Source: Portulaca oleracea (Eukaryota > Streptophyta > Magnoliopsida > Caryophyllales > Portulacaceae). From it: a DNA stretch of 64,000 nucleotides. Both the position numbers and the translations under genes were made by a program. This document shows positions 45,640-58,460 of this stretch, in pieces (the stretch's first letter is position 1; the number at the start of each line of letters is the position of its first letter). The notes beneath the pieces were generated by a model. It searched no databases. It had not been told where the DNA came from and worked only from the letters and a program-made list of their open reading frames with translations. The stretch lies in assembly GCA_029582165.1 (NCBI GenBank), contig CM055892.1, positions 6,129,254 through 6,193,253 on the forward strand. The letters run 5' to 3'.

Positions 45640-47199
45640 AAGACTGCAAATAAAACTGAACACACAATTAGAAATCTAGCAAAAGTCTTGTTGTAAACAA
45701 TTAGCTTTACTAAATGCCCATTACAACAATAACTAATATAAACTACCAAAACATAATTAACAATATTGTTAAAAGGAAAACAACAAACAAAATAGCTAAA
45801 AGTTAAAGCAATGAAGAGCTAGTTGGATAAGTTATTAAGGGTGTGTCAAATTTATGGGTAAAAGACAGTTTGGTAAAAGTTAAATTTTGGTACTTTCGAT
45901 AAGTTTTGGTAAATTTTGACAAATTTATGCTAATATATCAAAATTATTTTTTTATGTTTTAACTTTGATCATTTTTAATAATTTATAATAAATTTAGGCA
46001 ACAACTAATAAATTTTCGTAAATTGAAGTGAACCTGAATTTGAAAGGCTTGAGTAATGTTGAATAGTTGTGCAGCAATATGTATTATATGCTCCCGGAGC
46101 ACATGCTCCCACATCTCATGTGGATTGTGGCATCCAGACAGGCATTAGGGTTTAGTATTTTCATTTTTTCATTAAAAAAATTTCCAATAACCAGCTATAT
46201 AACTACCCACGTTTCTTCACCTTCATAAACTAGATGATGCATCCCCTCCCTCCTCTCTCTCCTCTTCCTACTAACCATCTTCACTAGCGGTTACACCGCG
46301 TCACCACTCAAGTTCCTTCTCTTCTTCCGCATCACCACTCAACTTCGTTATCTTTTTCCACTGCCACCTGTCGTCGCCGTAATCACTATCGGGGACTTCC
46401 AAAGCTAGGCCAACCTCCTCCATCCATTACGTAATTGGGGAACAATAATGAAGGATGAAGATCAGAAGACCGTTATAAAATGAATTCGAAGAAAGCCCTA
46501 GATTCAATCTCGACGACCAGCTCATACACGTGCACCTTTAATCAGGATGAACTGACAGAGATGGGGAACTTCCAAAATTCCGTATCCAGAATCAATGATC
46601 AAAGAATTACAATCGTTGATTGACGATTATGTATATGAGTTGGAAATTTCGCTAAACATTGCCTAGATGGTGCTAGAAAGTGGGGTTTTACGAGAGTCAT
46701 GATCGATTTGGATTCTAAGGAGAAATTGGGCAAAGAGATAGGAGAGAGAAATTAGGTGGTCGATGAGGAGGAATGGTACTGGGGGATGTGAACGAGTTAT
46801 GATCGATAATCCTCATAGATTTTGGGGGATGGTGAACAAGTTGTTTCCAAAGAACTCGTAAAGCACTACTTTTAGCTTTCTGTGGTCCCTGATCGATCTT
46901 GATGATCAGTCTGTTCACTCATAAAAACGTAATTGTGCACTCATGAAAGGGGGAAATATGACATGGTTCACTTACAAAAAAAGTAGTTGTTCACTCATGA
47001 AAAAGGATATGGTGTTTGATAGAACTTGGATTCAACTCTATCAATGGAGAATGAAGCTTATTTTATAGATATAGATGTGTACCTTATAACCATTTCCATC
47101 AAGATATGGATGTTTTGGATGCAATTCTGCTGAAATTTTTTGTTCACTATTTCAAGGAGGTTTATTCACTGATTCACAGAGCTTTGTTCACTGGTTCAT
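45640..47199. other. Unassigned repeat-like DNA
   Basis: Holds an inverted motif ATGCTCCCGGAGCACATGCTCCC-like near 46088 and, at 46910-47000, three GTTCACTCATGAAAA-type repeats; more TTCACT words run to 47197. No coding frame supported. The (T)TCACT-rich part could be a transposon end. Confidence 0.35.
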
Positions 47200-47838
47200 T
47201 GTAACAACCCAAGAAAAATCTCCCTTTAATACGTGTGATTAACGTCGTTAATCAAAATTAGAAAAGAATTAATTTGTAGATTAAATAAAGTGTGTGATCC
47301 TTATTTCTTCTTCTTTATGATTTTACTTTATTTTATTTATTTTTATAACCAGTGAACGTTTTTGCAGGGCTTGAACAGTGCAACGCGTTCCTTTCTAATT
47401 TTCTAGGAATTTATCTCCGCTAATATCTTTTCTCGACCAAAGTTAAAACTACTCTCGTCGAACTTAACCCCGTTCTTTTTAGGATGATTTTTATTAGATG
47501 TTTTAAGGTGTTACTTATGAAAAAGTAAAGCGAGAGCTACGTTTACTATGGGTCACCAGGGATAATTTTTTTGTGAGTATTATATTTTGGATAATTGAAT
47601 TTGGGTTTATATATATAAGATATGGGAGAATAAGTTGATAAAATTTTTGGGCCTTGGAGACCTTGGGCCAGCCGAGAACAAGGGAGAAGGAGGGGTTTGG
47701 TTTTTTTTTTTTTTTTTTTAATTGGGTAAATTGCTTATATATAGGAAGGAGGAGGAGGGAGTGTTAGAACTTTTAAACACTTCAACTCATTCTATCATTC
47801 TCATTCAAAGTGTGGAGACTCCTTGTCTTCCTCCCCCA

Positions 47839-47905
47839 AACAGCCGACCACCACCACCACCCTAGCGCCGCTGCCGCCGCCGCCGCCGCCAGGACGCCGC
47901 CGGAG
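47839..47905. repeat. (CCA)n and (GCC)n microsatellite
   Basis: CCACCACCACCACCC followed by GCCGCTGCCGCCGCCGCCG within an LTR leader region. Confidence 0.8.
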
Positions 47906-48353
47906 CCAGCTCCGACCACAGCCGGCCGGCCGACGTCCCCCCTTGCTCTTTTGTTGCTTTTGTCTTTCTTCCATTCAAGTGTAAATCCTTCCATCTCAAT
48001 TCTCCTCTTCAACTCTTTAGAGATTATGAGTTAAATCTGAATTTTTCTCTTTTAAATGGTGATAAATTTCAGAATTTAGTAATGAGTTCTTGAGTTCTTC
48101 AAGGGAAGAAAGAAGGTTCTCAAGTTGGAAGAAAAGGAGTGGGGGAGTTCTTGTTAAATTCTTGTTATTTTGGTTGTTTCAAGTAAGTTATTATGAAAAA
48201 TGAGCATGCATGTGACCTTAGAGGCTTAATTCTCTGTGAGAGTATAGAAAAGTTAGTGGATTCAAGGTGCATGTTTACAATTTATGCATAAATTGGGATT
48301 AAAAAGAGTATGGTAGTAATGCATGTGGAAATTGGTGCTAGTTTGTGGATGTG

Positions 48354-49786
48354 TGTTTAGACCCAATTTTGTGTCTAAATACCGCCTAAATCCTTAGGCT
48401 TTTGACTTGTTTCGTAGTTTAATTTAATAACTTTTAATACGTTTTTGGTAATTTTGTAGATTTCGGAGTTTTTACGCAAAACGTGGTAAAAAGGGCCATT
48501 TTGCAACTATTTTGGGAATCCCGAGATTTCCCGAGATTTCCCGAATCTTGGTCGAGTCAAAGGCGAAGGAATGCGGAAAGGCCGGACATGTCAAAACGCT
48601 CAGAAGACCTTTTGAAGCCGAGCTAGACCGTGGCCACGGTCATGATGACCCCAGCCACGGTGGGTTCATGACTTGCCCAAGGAAAGAAGAGGCTAGGCCG
48701 AGCAAGACCGTGGCCACGTCTTGGGAGACCGTAGCCACGACGGTGCGAAGAGAAACGAAATCTGTAGTTCGCTACTCAAGACCGTAGCCACGGTCCCATA
48801 GACCGTACCCAAGGTCTCCTAGACCGTACCCACGGTCTCCTTATATTCTGCGCGATGTTTCGGCTGTGCGCTGCGTTTTGCCAACAAATCTCCACTTGTA
48901 TATATACTACTTGTGGACGATTTCTAAGGGGGCATCTAGGATAGACTTGGACAATTTTTCCAGCTTGTAATTAGGGATTTTAGAGAGGGATTAGAGGGAG
49001 ATTAGAGAGAGATTTATTCTAGGGTTTGTGGTTATTAAAGATTTGGGTATTCAAACAATTGAAAGATTGTTGGATCATCTTTTTATTGCTTTCCTTTGTT
49101 CATCTACAATATTTTGATAAGTATTCTCTTCCCTTAACTCTTTTATTAATTACTTTGCTAATTACTTTGTTTGTTCTTGATTTCTTTACTTGCTATTTCA
49201 TTGTTTTTGCTTGTTTATGGTTGTTTGATGCTAGAAATCATGTTTAGGTTTGGTTTGGATGTTGTTAGCTTAGATTTTATCATGATTAGTGGCTAGAAAC
49301 CCTATGTGTTAGGGGGTAGTTAAGGGTGTAAATGGGTGATTAGGTTTGGGTTAGCAATATTAGTGAGTAATTAGTTGGGAAATCAATTTCCCACTCCTAT
49401 CCTTCCCTCAAGTAGGATGTATTTGGGTTCGAAAGCTCCCGAATACATCCAACACTTGTCGATGGACTTTGGGGAAGTTAATCCGGACTATCGTCGGAAG
49501 AGGAAGCCCGGTGGGTATTTTCTAACGGAATTGCCACTTGATTTCCTTCCTTGTTGCTTTCTTGTTGCGAAACCTATCTCCTTGTTCCCGTTTGCATCCC
49601 GAAAACCTCCGAAGCCCATTTTCCATTCCTTGACCGACCTTAGCTTTGTTTCTTGCGTTGTGATCCCTTCAAACCGATATCCTTACCTTAGCAATCTCAT
49701 CCCGACCGTTGACCTAGATTCTATGACCAAGGCCGCCAGCTCCCTGAGAGAGAACGACAATACCGAGGTCTATGAATCACGATACA
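48354..49786 (+). repeat. 5' LTR of the Athila-like element
   Basis: 1433 bp. Palindrome cluster at 48627-48840, TATA-like TATATATAC at 48899-48907. It lacks 97 bp present in the other LTR after CCAACACTTG (49450-49459). Confidence 0.9.
48627..48840. promoter_or_regulatory. CCGTGGCCACGG palindrome cluster, Athila-like 5' LTR
   Basis: Seven units: GACCGTGGCCACGGTC, CCACGGTGGG, GACCGTGGCCACGTC, GACCGTAGCCACGAC, GACCGTAGCCACGGTC, GACCGTACCCAAGGTC and GACCGTACCCACGGTC, ending about 60 bp before the TATA-like box. The partner cluster is at 60644-60850. Confidence 0.75.
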
Positions 49787-49791
49787 AAAAA

Positions 49792-49809
49792 TGGCGCCGT
49801 TGCCGGGGA
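49792..49809 (+). other. Primer-binding site of the Athila-like element
   Basis: TGGCGCCGTTGCCGGGGA, five bases after the LTR. This site is common in plant Gypsy elements, including Athila, and is usually assigned to tRNA-Asp. Confidence 0.85.
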
Positions 49810-49979
49810 GCCAGCGCGCCTAGTTTTAGTTTCTTGGTTTTTGGTTATTTGAGTTTGCTTTCACGCTATAAATTAGTTTGTGCTAATCCCAATGAATTTG
49901 ATGCTTTTATTGATTCTTGTTGGTGCATGTAGGTACGCCCTAATGTTCTACCGAGCATCGTAGGAGTTTTCGCGTTCTA

Positions 49980-50448
49980 ATGGGTGAAGCTCAAGCTGGT
50001 TCACCCCGCACCCTTCTATCATATGTCGTTCCATCATCGGGTATGAGAGGCAATCCTATCATCCTACCACCACTACCACCCACCGCAACATTCGAGTTCA
50101 AACCATGCCTTCTGGACGCTTTTGAGAGAAACCAATTCTATAGAGATGGCTTCGACGATCCTATCGATCATATTAGAAGATTTGAAGGTCGGATTGGTTT
50201 TGTGCATATGCCAGAGGTATCTTCGGAGTTTTTGAAATTGAAGTTTTTCCCTCTCACCTTGGGAGGAAAAGCTAAGATATGGCTCGACATTTATCCACCC
50301 GGCACATATACTACTTGGGATGCATTGAGCCGGGATTTTCTTCACCATTTCTTTCCGGTTGATGAGACGCATAGGCTTCGACAAGCTATCTTGAATTTCA
50401 AGCAAGAGCCGGGAGAAACTCTTTTCGATTCATGGGCAAGGTTTAAAC
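49980..50448 (+). pseudogene. gag of the Athila-like element, 5' part
   Basis: Starts MGEAQAGSPRTLLSY and reaches the retrotransposon gag domain: KLKFFPLTLGGKAKIWLDIY, then TTWDALSRDFLHHFFP and ETLFDSWARFK. The Copia element inserts inside the codon after this Lys. Coding resumes at 57093 as HELLQRRCPHHNLPDWLLLH, exactly as expected for uninterrupted gag. Confidence 0.85.
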
Positions 50449-51303
50449 TGTTGGGAATGTCCCGACAATGTTCGATATACACGGAGATTAAACCAAAGTA
50501 ATATAGTAATTATATGTCTTGCTAGAGACCTCTATAATTAGTAATTAAATATGTTTAATTACAACTATATTATTTGGTCCTACTGGGTCACACAAGTCAG
50601 TGCCCTGGAACAATGTATGTAACCTAAGTAATATTGTATTACATTTAGAAAAGTTGGAAACTGATTTATGTGAGAAATCAGCTCAACACGGACCGAAATT
50701 GGGCTCAACACGGACCGTGTTGACCCAACATGGTCCGTGTTGAGACACCACGGTCCGTGGTGTCCATGGTCCGAATTAATGGACCTTTTGAAGTCCAACA
50801 CGGACCGTGTTGTTTCAACTCGGACCGTGTTGGGCCTGAGAAGTGCGCCGTCGTGTTAAGTCGGCCCTTTAGGGTTTTGAATCCTCTCCCTAGATTTTCT
50901 AAACACTATATAAAGGGATCTCTGAGAGAGATTATTCCAACACCAACTGCCTGAGACTCTTAGAGAGATACCAGGGTGATTTCCTGAGTTCCTCTCTCTT
51001 TTAGTTTTGCAGTTCCAGTTTCAGGAAACATTATTTGTTTCCGAAATAATCTCACATACATCTTAGATTGAGATTCGTCTCGATCAGGTCGATCTAGCAG
51101 TCGGTTCCCGGAGTGCTGCATGGACTTTCAGTAGAGGATTTCAGCATTGGAATCTCGAAGGTCAACCTCTTCATCAGCCGGATTAGCGATCAGGTATAAT
51201 TACTAAAGCCTCTACAGTTGTTGTGATTAATTGTTTTATAATTGTTATGAATATTCCGCCAATTAATCTGTATCTGTTTAGGAAATAGATAACCTAAAAC
51301 CTA
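50449..51303 (+). repeat. 5' LTR of the Copia element
   Basis: About 855 bp, near-identical to 56235-57087. Palindromes at 50678-50835 precede the TATA box. Confidence 0.88.
50678..50835. promoter_or_regulatory. CACGGACCGTG palindrome cluster, Copia 5' LTR
   Basis: Units: AACACGGACCGAAATT (half site), AACACGGACCGTGTTG, AACATGGTCCGTGTTG, ACCACGGTCCGTGGTG, AACACGGACCGTGTTG and AACTCGGACCGTGTTG. The last lies about 70 bp before the TATA box. Confidence 0.8.
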
Positions 51304-54300
51304 CTCTCAAAATGAATTATTGCTCAACCTATCGAAACACCACTTAGATGGAAAAATAAAGAAAGCCAAAGCGAATTATTTATCCATCATTAATAAGTAT
51401 GGTGTGGGAGTTAGGTCAATTCAAATTAGCAAGCAAAATAGTTTTGAGTTAAGAGCATAGGAAGAGAAATAGTATTTGATACAAATTTCTTGGCGGGAGT
51501 CATTTTGAATCATCGATCATAAGATGATCCACCAAAGTAACATGGACTCGAGTTTTGTTGGGCCAAAGTCCACTTGAGCCCATGGGTCTTGTGGGTCTTG
51601 GTTAAAATTAAAACACTAAGTGAGAGTTAGTAAAGTGTTTTGATTTGAAATTAAAATTAGTTTAATTTCTTTTGATGAATAATAACTAAAATGAACCAAC
51701 TTTGTCTCGTAGAATTATTTATGTCTTTTTCACTCAAACATCCACCACTAATAAAATACTGTTTTCTCCTTGAGAAAGAGAAAAACAATTACACCAATTC
51801 CTTAATTGGCATCGCTATCACAAGATTGTCTTGGGCGAATTAAAAGAAACATGTCTTTGATATAACATTGAGCTAGGCATGAGGCATCAATATTAAGAGG
51901 TCAATGAAGCCAAATGAATACATGTAATGTCATAGTATTCATACAACTTTAACTTCAAAATGTTTGAAGGTTAGAGGAAGTTTTTCAATATTTTCAAACT
52001 CAAAACCAAGTTCTTCGAACTAGTTAGAGTTGATAAATATGAAACCAATAACCAAATAGTCTCGGTTAAGCTAGATAAAGGCCAATTGATGGCGCTCATC
52101 TTTTAAAATAATTTGACTATTTTGAAACATGAGAAACTTCATATCCTCCCTTTTAACCAAAAGGTTGGCGACCAAAGATAGTCTTTTAGTAAAAGGGAAA
52201 ATAAGATTTAAGAAATCTATCAAAGACAAGAAGTCAAAGGAAAGGTAAGGACAAACAGTTGTACACACCCAACCAATGACAGCAATCGGTTAACAACTAG
52301 ATCATGTATGACACTGGGAGCGTAAATAACTATAAGGAAGACTTGAGATGTGATTTCAATTCTAGGCAAATGCGTATATGATACAAACTACCCTTATTAA
52401 ACCCACTTTGAGTATAAGACACCGGCTGTGAAACTCGCATTTATGCAAATGCGCATGATCTACAGCAAAGTAGATGTGTTTTGAAGGATGAGAGTCAGCC
52501 TACAAAAGGGAACATGCAATTAGTTGTAGCTTCTCATGAAGAGTTGGTTGTTTATCCATTTCCTCAAAACTTATAAGAGAAATATATAGGTGATTCTGTG
52601 TTCTCATTATAAGTAGAAATTTAATTTCTTACTCTCCATTAGAGAGAGAGAGGATCTCGGATAAACACACCTAACACATCGAAACCAAAAGGTTTAAAAG
52701 GAATAAACTCATGTTCAAACATAAAACTTGTAACTATCTTTTAAGTCATGCAAATCAGAGCGCATTCAGAAGCGTCACAGTGATAGACTTTTGAATGATA
52801 AGACTTTGAAACATGTGATGTCTGCAAAGCATGACTATACCTTTTACAAGAAAGGGTGAACGTGTCAACAAACACTTATACATATGGATGTACGTAGTCC
52901 AATTGAGCACAAGTACAAGGGATGTATTACTTCAAATCTTCAAGGATGAATAAAATAATGCATGGTGATTCTGGAATCTTAAAATAGTTTAAAGATTTCC
53001 AAAATGAAGTAGTCTTGGCGAAACAATGAGAGCACCTAGATACGATCGAAATGATGCTAATGGTTGAGCCAAGAGTTTGAACAAATGACTCAAATGAAAT
53101 ATAATTCTGGCACTATAAGCTTAAGTCATATTAATCAAAAATGCATTCAGAAACCTGCATAGTGCAGGATTTTGGAAAACCTAAACTTTGAAAAGTTCAA
53201 TGTTTATAAAGCATGTCTGATGGGTAAGATGACTAAAACCACCTCTTATTGGAATTGGTGAACAAGCTAATGACTTATTAGGATGCAAATATATTGATGT
53301 ATGTGGGCCTATGAGCACTAGTCCTAAGAAGAAGGTTTACAGTACTATTTCATCACTTTCAGTGACGATTTTTTAGTAGATATGGGTATATCTACTTAAT
53401 ACGCCACAAATCCAAATCCTTTGAAATGTTCAAAGAGTTTCAAAGTGAAGTACAAAACCAACTTGGCAAGAAAATCAAAATCCTTCAATTAGATTGAGGA
53501 GGTGAGTATTTGAGCTAAAGATTTCATTGACCATTCATGAGAATGTGGAATTGTTTCATGACTCTCTCCTCTAGGAATACGATATCTCAATGACGTATCT
53601 AAGAGGAAGAATCACACCTCATTAGATATGGTGCAATCAATGATGGTTGAGTCAACATTGCCGGTTACCTTTTGGGGATACACGCAGTTAACCATAGCTC
53701 TAATTACTGAACAAAGATTATCTGAAGCACTAAAGAAGACACCACATTTGATTTGGAGAGGAAAAGTCTTTGAACTGTTTTCTGAAAGAAAGGGGTATCA
53801 CTTCTACAAACTGTTGTAGAGGATAGCGTTTGTGTCTCAAAATGCTTTCTTCTTAGAGAACATGTTATTCTCTAAAAGAAAGAGTGGGAGAGAATTTTGA
53901 ACTTACCGAAGTTCAAGAGACGCAAAACATTATAATCATCACCTAAAACTCCACTACTTGATCCTAGTTCAAGTTTTCCTATTGGTCGGGAAATTAAGAA
54001 CGAGGTTAAGGTAGTAGAAGTGCCTCAAAACGTTGAGGATGAGGTACCATGAACGTTACTCCAAGCAAAGTCAGGTAAACAACTCTATCATCCACAAAAA
54101 TATCGATCTTCTATAGATGAACGTGAGATGTTACTTTTAGAAAGTAATGACTCTACCTACATCAAAGAAGCTTTAGCAAATCAAGTTTCCATAAGGTCTA
54201 AAATGGACTCCATGTATGCAACCAAGTTTAGAACTCGGTTGATTTGTCTAAAGGTGTGAGCCATCAGACATAGGAGGGTTTTAAGGCAAAACATAGGTTC

Positions 54301-56234
54301 ATTAAGACATCAAGACTGACTTCAAAATCAGATTTGGAAGGAAGGTGTGTACTTGACACAACTTAATGGTCCTTTGTTGGAGTACTTGTAAACTTCAAGA
54401 GACCATCTGTGGTCTTAAGGAAGCTTCTAGGAGTTGGAATCATTGACCTTGTTGACCAGGATATCAAAAAGGTTTGATATACCGAGAAGTGCCAAAGATA
54501 ATATTATGTTTACAAGAAGTTCAGTGGGAGCAATGCGTTTTCTGATATTGTATGTGATTGACATACTGCCTACTGAGAAGAATATTCCAATGTTGCTTCT
54601 ACTAAGGTTGACTTGGAAATAATTTTCAAAGTGAAGGATTGGTGGGGCTAAGAATTTTCTTGGAGACAAGATCTATAATGATAGATTAAAGATTTTGATT
54701 GTTTGAATCAAAGTTGACTGGGTGTTGAATAGTTCAACCCACTTCGAGAGTGGATTAACTTCCATAAATCATGGCATATCCTTAGGGAATCTGGTTGTCT
54801 CAAAACAATTAGAAGATCTAAAAAGGATGAGACATATAACTCATGCTTCAGGCGTGAGAATAATGTATGCCACGAAATGTTCAAAGCCCAACATAACATA
54901 AACATTGTGTATGTATAAGAAAACTTAAGGATGTGTCCTAAGTCTAAAGTGGTTGATAAAAGCTAAGTGTGAAGAGTTGCATTGATGCTACACTTATGAC
55001 AGAGAAATATAATTATCTGAAAGGTCAGAGAAAATTATACGATCTGTTTGAGTGGTATTAAGGTGAGCTGGAGAAAGTTCCTAACATGACATGCGTTTAA
55101 TTCTACAAAATAAGACAAGCATGACACGAATTTAGAAGCTGTGACTGAAACTGTTAGGATTGCGAAGTTCGATTCAGAACTAGGTGATGTTTCTAGCCTT
55201 GCGAGAGAAATGGAGCCTTGTTAGGAGCCATCACTTAAGCAAAGGAACTGAAGCTCACTATGAATCCAAACAATAAGTTCCGGAAATATCTCCCTGTATG
55301 AAAGGTCATTAGTGAGATGGTATATGTGCAAGGTTCATTGCAAGTATTGTATACTAAACCCCTGTTGTAGTTATAGCATGATAGTCATGCATGGACAATA
55401 GGTATTGAACACATTCCGGAATATTAACGAGTCAAGTTTACATAAATTGTTCATAAAATTATGACATTGTTGATTCATCATTAAGAATAAGATTCCAAGA
55501 TTTACATTAATTGTGGTTTAGAATTATGTAAATGTCCAAAAAGGTTAGCGAATTCAAAATGGGAAATTGGATGAGGTCCGATTTCTGAAACCCCATTAGT
55601 GAACTTGATAACGCTAGTCTTGGTCGACAGTCGACCTGGTTCCTAATTGTATTACCACGTAGGAACAGTGATAATATCAACACAATTAGTATATGTAGGA
55701 TTGAGGTGATGATCAAGTTTCGTGATCATAGTGATGTGATGACATCTTAAATCAATCACATGGGTATTGTTGAGAACAACTACCGAACTGACCCGCAGTG
55801 GGAGCTCTTTAAGTTGGGAATTGTCATATGAGCTCTCACCCTTCAAAATTCCTGAATCCTGAGTTCAGTACACAGATTGCATTATCTGTTGTGATTTTGG
55901 AGCGCGTCAAACGCCTTTCGTAACAGTAGGCTATAAAGGCGGTGTCTGGGTTACAGTTGGATCATGTGAGAATGTGTGTCTAAACAAGATGACATTATCC
56001 TCCCTATTAGGGACAGTTGTCTTATTGGCCACTCGGTGAGATTGGACTGAAAATGCTTGGCCGAGCTCAGTTGAATCAATAGTTGATCAACTGTTTTTTC
56101 AAAGTCTAAACTCGGAGATCGAGGAACGTTTCGGGTCTTACATAAGGATGACATTAGCTTACCTTATCCGAACATGAGACAGTAAGTGACAAGGGAATTA
56201 AAGGAATTGAACACTTGTGGGACAAGTGGGAGAT
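51304..56234 (+). pseudogene. Copia polyprotein remains
   Basis: Integrase is traceable at 53280-53810 (KYIDVCGPMSTSPKKKVYS, SFEMFKEFQSEVQNQLGKK, MVESTLPVTFWGY and KKTPHLIWRGK) and the start of RT at 54100-54400 (YIKEALANQVS, MDSMYANQV-like). Order gag-integrase-RT fits Copia. Nonsense codons and frameshifts are frequent, about one every 20-30 codons in RT. Gag is not recognisable. Confidence 0.75.
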
Positions 56235-57087
56235 TGTTGGGAATGTCCCGACAATGTTCGATATACACGGAGATTAAACCAAAGTAATATAGTAATTATA
56301 TGTCTTGCTAGAGACCTCTATAATTAGTAATTAAATATGTTTAATTACAACTATATTATTTGGTCCTACTGGGTCACACAAATCAGTGCCCTGGAACAAT
56401 GTATGTAACCTAAGTAATATTGTATTATGTTTAGAAAAGTTGGAAACTGATTTCTGTGAGAAATCAGCTCAACACGGACCGAAATTGGGCTCAACACGGA
56501 CCATGTTGACCCAACACGATCCGTGTTGAGACACCACGGTCCGTGGTGTCCATGGTCCGAATTAATGGACCTTCTGAAGTCCAACACGGACCGTGTTGTT
56601 TCAACTCGGACCGTGTTGGGCCTGAGAAGCGCGCCGTCGCGTTAAGTCGGCCCTTTAGGGTTTTGAATCCTCTCCCTAGATTTTCTAAACACTATATAAA
56701 GGGATCTCTGAGAGAGATTATTCCAACACCAACTTCCTGAGACTCTTAGAGAGATACCAGGGTGATTTCCTGAGTTCCTCTCTCTTTTAGTTTTGTAGTT
56801 CCAGTTTCAGGAAACATTATTTGTTTCCAAATCAATCTCACATACATCTTAGATTGAGATTCGTCTCGATCGGGTCGATCTAGCAGTCGGGTTCCCGGAG
56901 TGTTGCGTGGACTTTCAGTAGAGGATTTCAGCATTGGAATCTCAAAGGTCAACCTCTTCATCAGCCGGATTAGCGATCAGGTATAATTACTAAAGCCTCT
57001 GTAGTTGTTGTGATTAATTGTTTTATAATTGTTATGAATATTCCGCCAATTAATCTGTATCTATTTAGGAAATAGATAACCTAAAAC
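56235..57087 (+). repeat. 3' LTR of the Copia element
   Basis: Very similar to the 5' LTR, including the palindromes at 56464-56622, despite the ruined interior. Confidence 0.88.
56464..56622. promoter_or_regulatory. CACGGACCGTG palindrome cluster, Copia 3' LTR
   Basis: Same six sites as the 5' LTR with single changes (AACACGGACCATGTTG, AACACGATCCGTGTTG), all transitions. Confidence 0.78.
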
Positions 57088-57092
57088 CTAAC

Positions 57093-57792
57093 ATGAACTT
57101 CTTCAAAGGCGATGTCCACATCACAATCTTCCGGATTGGTTATTGTTACATCAGTTTTACCATGGGCTTCAAGACGATCTTAAAGAGTCAATTGATATTG
57201 CATCGGGAGGAATGTTCCTTATGAAGACCGAGCATCAAGCAAATGTTTTCCTTCACGAGTTATTTTAACATTCTCCTTCTTGGGGAAGCCGCCGGAGTTT
57301 AGGAAGTGGAGGCTATTCCTTGGAGAGTGAACCTACTATCAAACTCCTTATGGGCATCGTCCAAGAGATGCAACAAAAGATGGTATCTAATGAAACAACC
57401 AACCAATTGGGAATCATGCAAGAGACCCAACCCTCCACCCAAAACATCCAATATTTCTCACCCAATTACCAAAATCAAGAAGTTTGGCAACCCATTTATC
57501 ACCAACCTACCCCTCAACTTCAAGAATCCCTACCAACTCAAGATTCCAACATAGAGAAGTTGCTGAAGCAAATTGTTGAAAACCAGGAGAATGATAGGGC
57601 TCGCCTCGAGAACATTGAAAATCAATGGGCTCAAATGGCTCGACAAGACCATATTCCTCAAACCGTCCCCATCCAACCTCAACCTCAACCTACCCCAATG
57701 GTACCGGTGAATCTTATTACCGTCCGGAGTGAAGGGGACGCCATAGTACCAAATTTTGTGGAGGAGGGATTGAGAAGAAGAGAAAGAGAGTG
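57093..57792 (+). pseudogene. gag of the Athila-like element, 3' part
   Basis: Continues the gag domain (CPHHNLPDW, FYHGLQDDLKESIDIASGG), has a stop at about 57260, and goes on in frame from about 57320 with a Gln/Pro-rich tail and a coiled coil (IEKLLKQIVENQENDRARLE) and ends at 57792. No zinc knuckle seen. Confidence 0.75.
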
Positions 57793-57794
57793 AG

Positions 57795-58214
57795 TTGGAG
57801 ATGAATGAAGCAAGGGAGGTGGTGTTTGAAGAGGCCAAAATTGAGAATGAAGAAAAGTTGAGTGAGGGAGAATTCAATGAGGAAATAGATGGGTGCTTAA
57901 TAGAGCCTTATACTTTTGAGCTTTCATGTGAGTGCCCTTTGGAAGAGATCCTTCTTGAGCCTATCCAAGTGGAGCCCGATGGTAGTGAGGTTGTTTTCCT
58001 CACTAATCTTATTGATAGGGCATATACTAGAGAGGTGGAGGATGTCCCCTTGGAGGAACCTTTATTAGAACGTATGGAGGTTCAAGATTTTATCGTCGAC
58101 GATGCGACATCTCTAAAGTTTTCTCCTCCCCAAGTGGAGTTTGAGTACTTCCCGATCACATTGAACTATGTTATTGAAGAAGAATTCAAGGAAAGGGTTG
58201 AGAAGAAAGAATAA
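57795..58214 (+). CDS. Acidic hypothetical frame in the Athila-like element
   Basis: 139 codons, about a quarter Glu/Asp, starting MEMNEAREVVFEEAKIENEE with SCECPLEEILLEPIQVEPDG and LEEPLLERMEV. Not a domain I know; it sits where protease would begin. Could be a gag-pol spacer kept in a non-autonomous element. Confidence 0.45.
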   Translation: MEMNEAREVVFEEAKIENEEKLSEGEFNEEIDGCLIEPYTFELSCECPLEEILLEPIQVEPDGSEVVFLTNLIDRAYTREVEDVPLEEPLLERMEVQDFIVDDATSLKFSPPQVEFEYFPITLNYVIEEEFKERVEKKE

Positions 58215-58460
58215 TTTTTGAAAGAAGATGACCATCATCAACCCGTGCTTGTTCCCGAGGCTCCAAAACTCCGGGAACCAACTGAGGTGGTGTTTAAATT
58301 GCCTCCTCATCTATTTCACCCGATTCGACCTCCGGAAGAGCAATTTGCTTGGTTCACTATGGTGGTTGGGAGATGTTGGAAGAAGAAAAAAAAAACGAAG
58401 GTGGAGGACGCATAAGAAGTCGTTGCCTCTTTTTTCCCCGTGGTCAACTACAAACTAGTT
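58215..58460 (+). CDS. Short hypothetical frame in the Athila-like element
   Basis: 65-76 codons with PPHLFHPIRPPEEQFAWFTM and a Lys-rich end. Two overlapping frames; the one from 58218 follows the previous frame closely. Resembles spacer sequence of Athila-like elements; low support. Confidence 0.3.

Larger units (their letters stand above)
50449..57087 (+). mobile_element. Decayed Copia retrotransposon nested in gag
   Basis: LTRs 50449 to about 51303 and 56235 to about 57087, starting TGTTGGGAATGTCCC. The second follows a polypurine tract ACAAGTGGGAGAT. The flanks TAAAC (50444-50448) and CTAAC (57088-57092) are an imperfect target duplication. The interior is full of stops. TATA box CACTATATAAAGGGATC at about 50904-50920 in the first LTR. 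Confidence 0.85.

Noticed and set aside
47782..48034. GC-rich open frames with poly-Ala or Pro
   Set aside because: Created by a GCC/CCA microsatellite inside an LTR.
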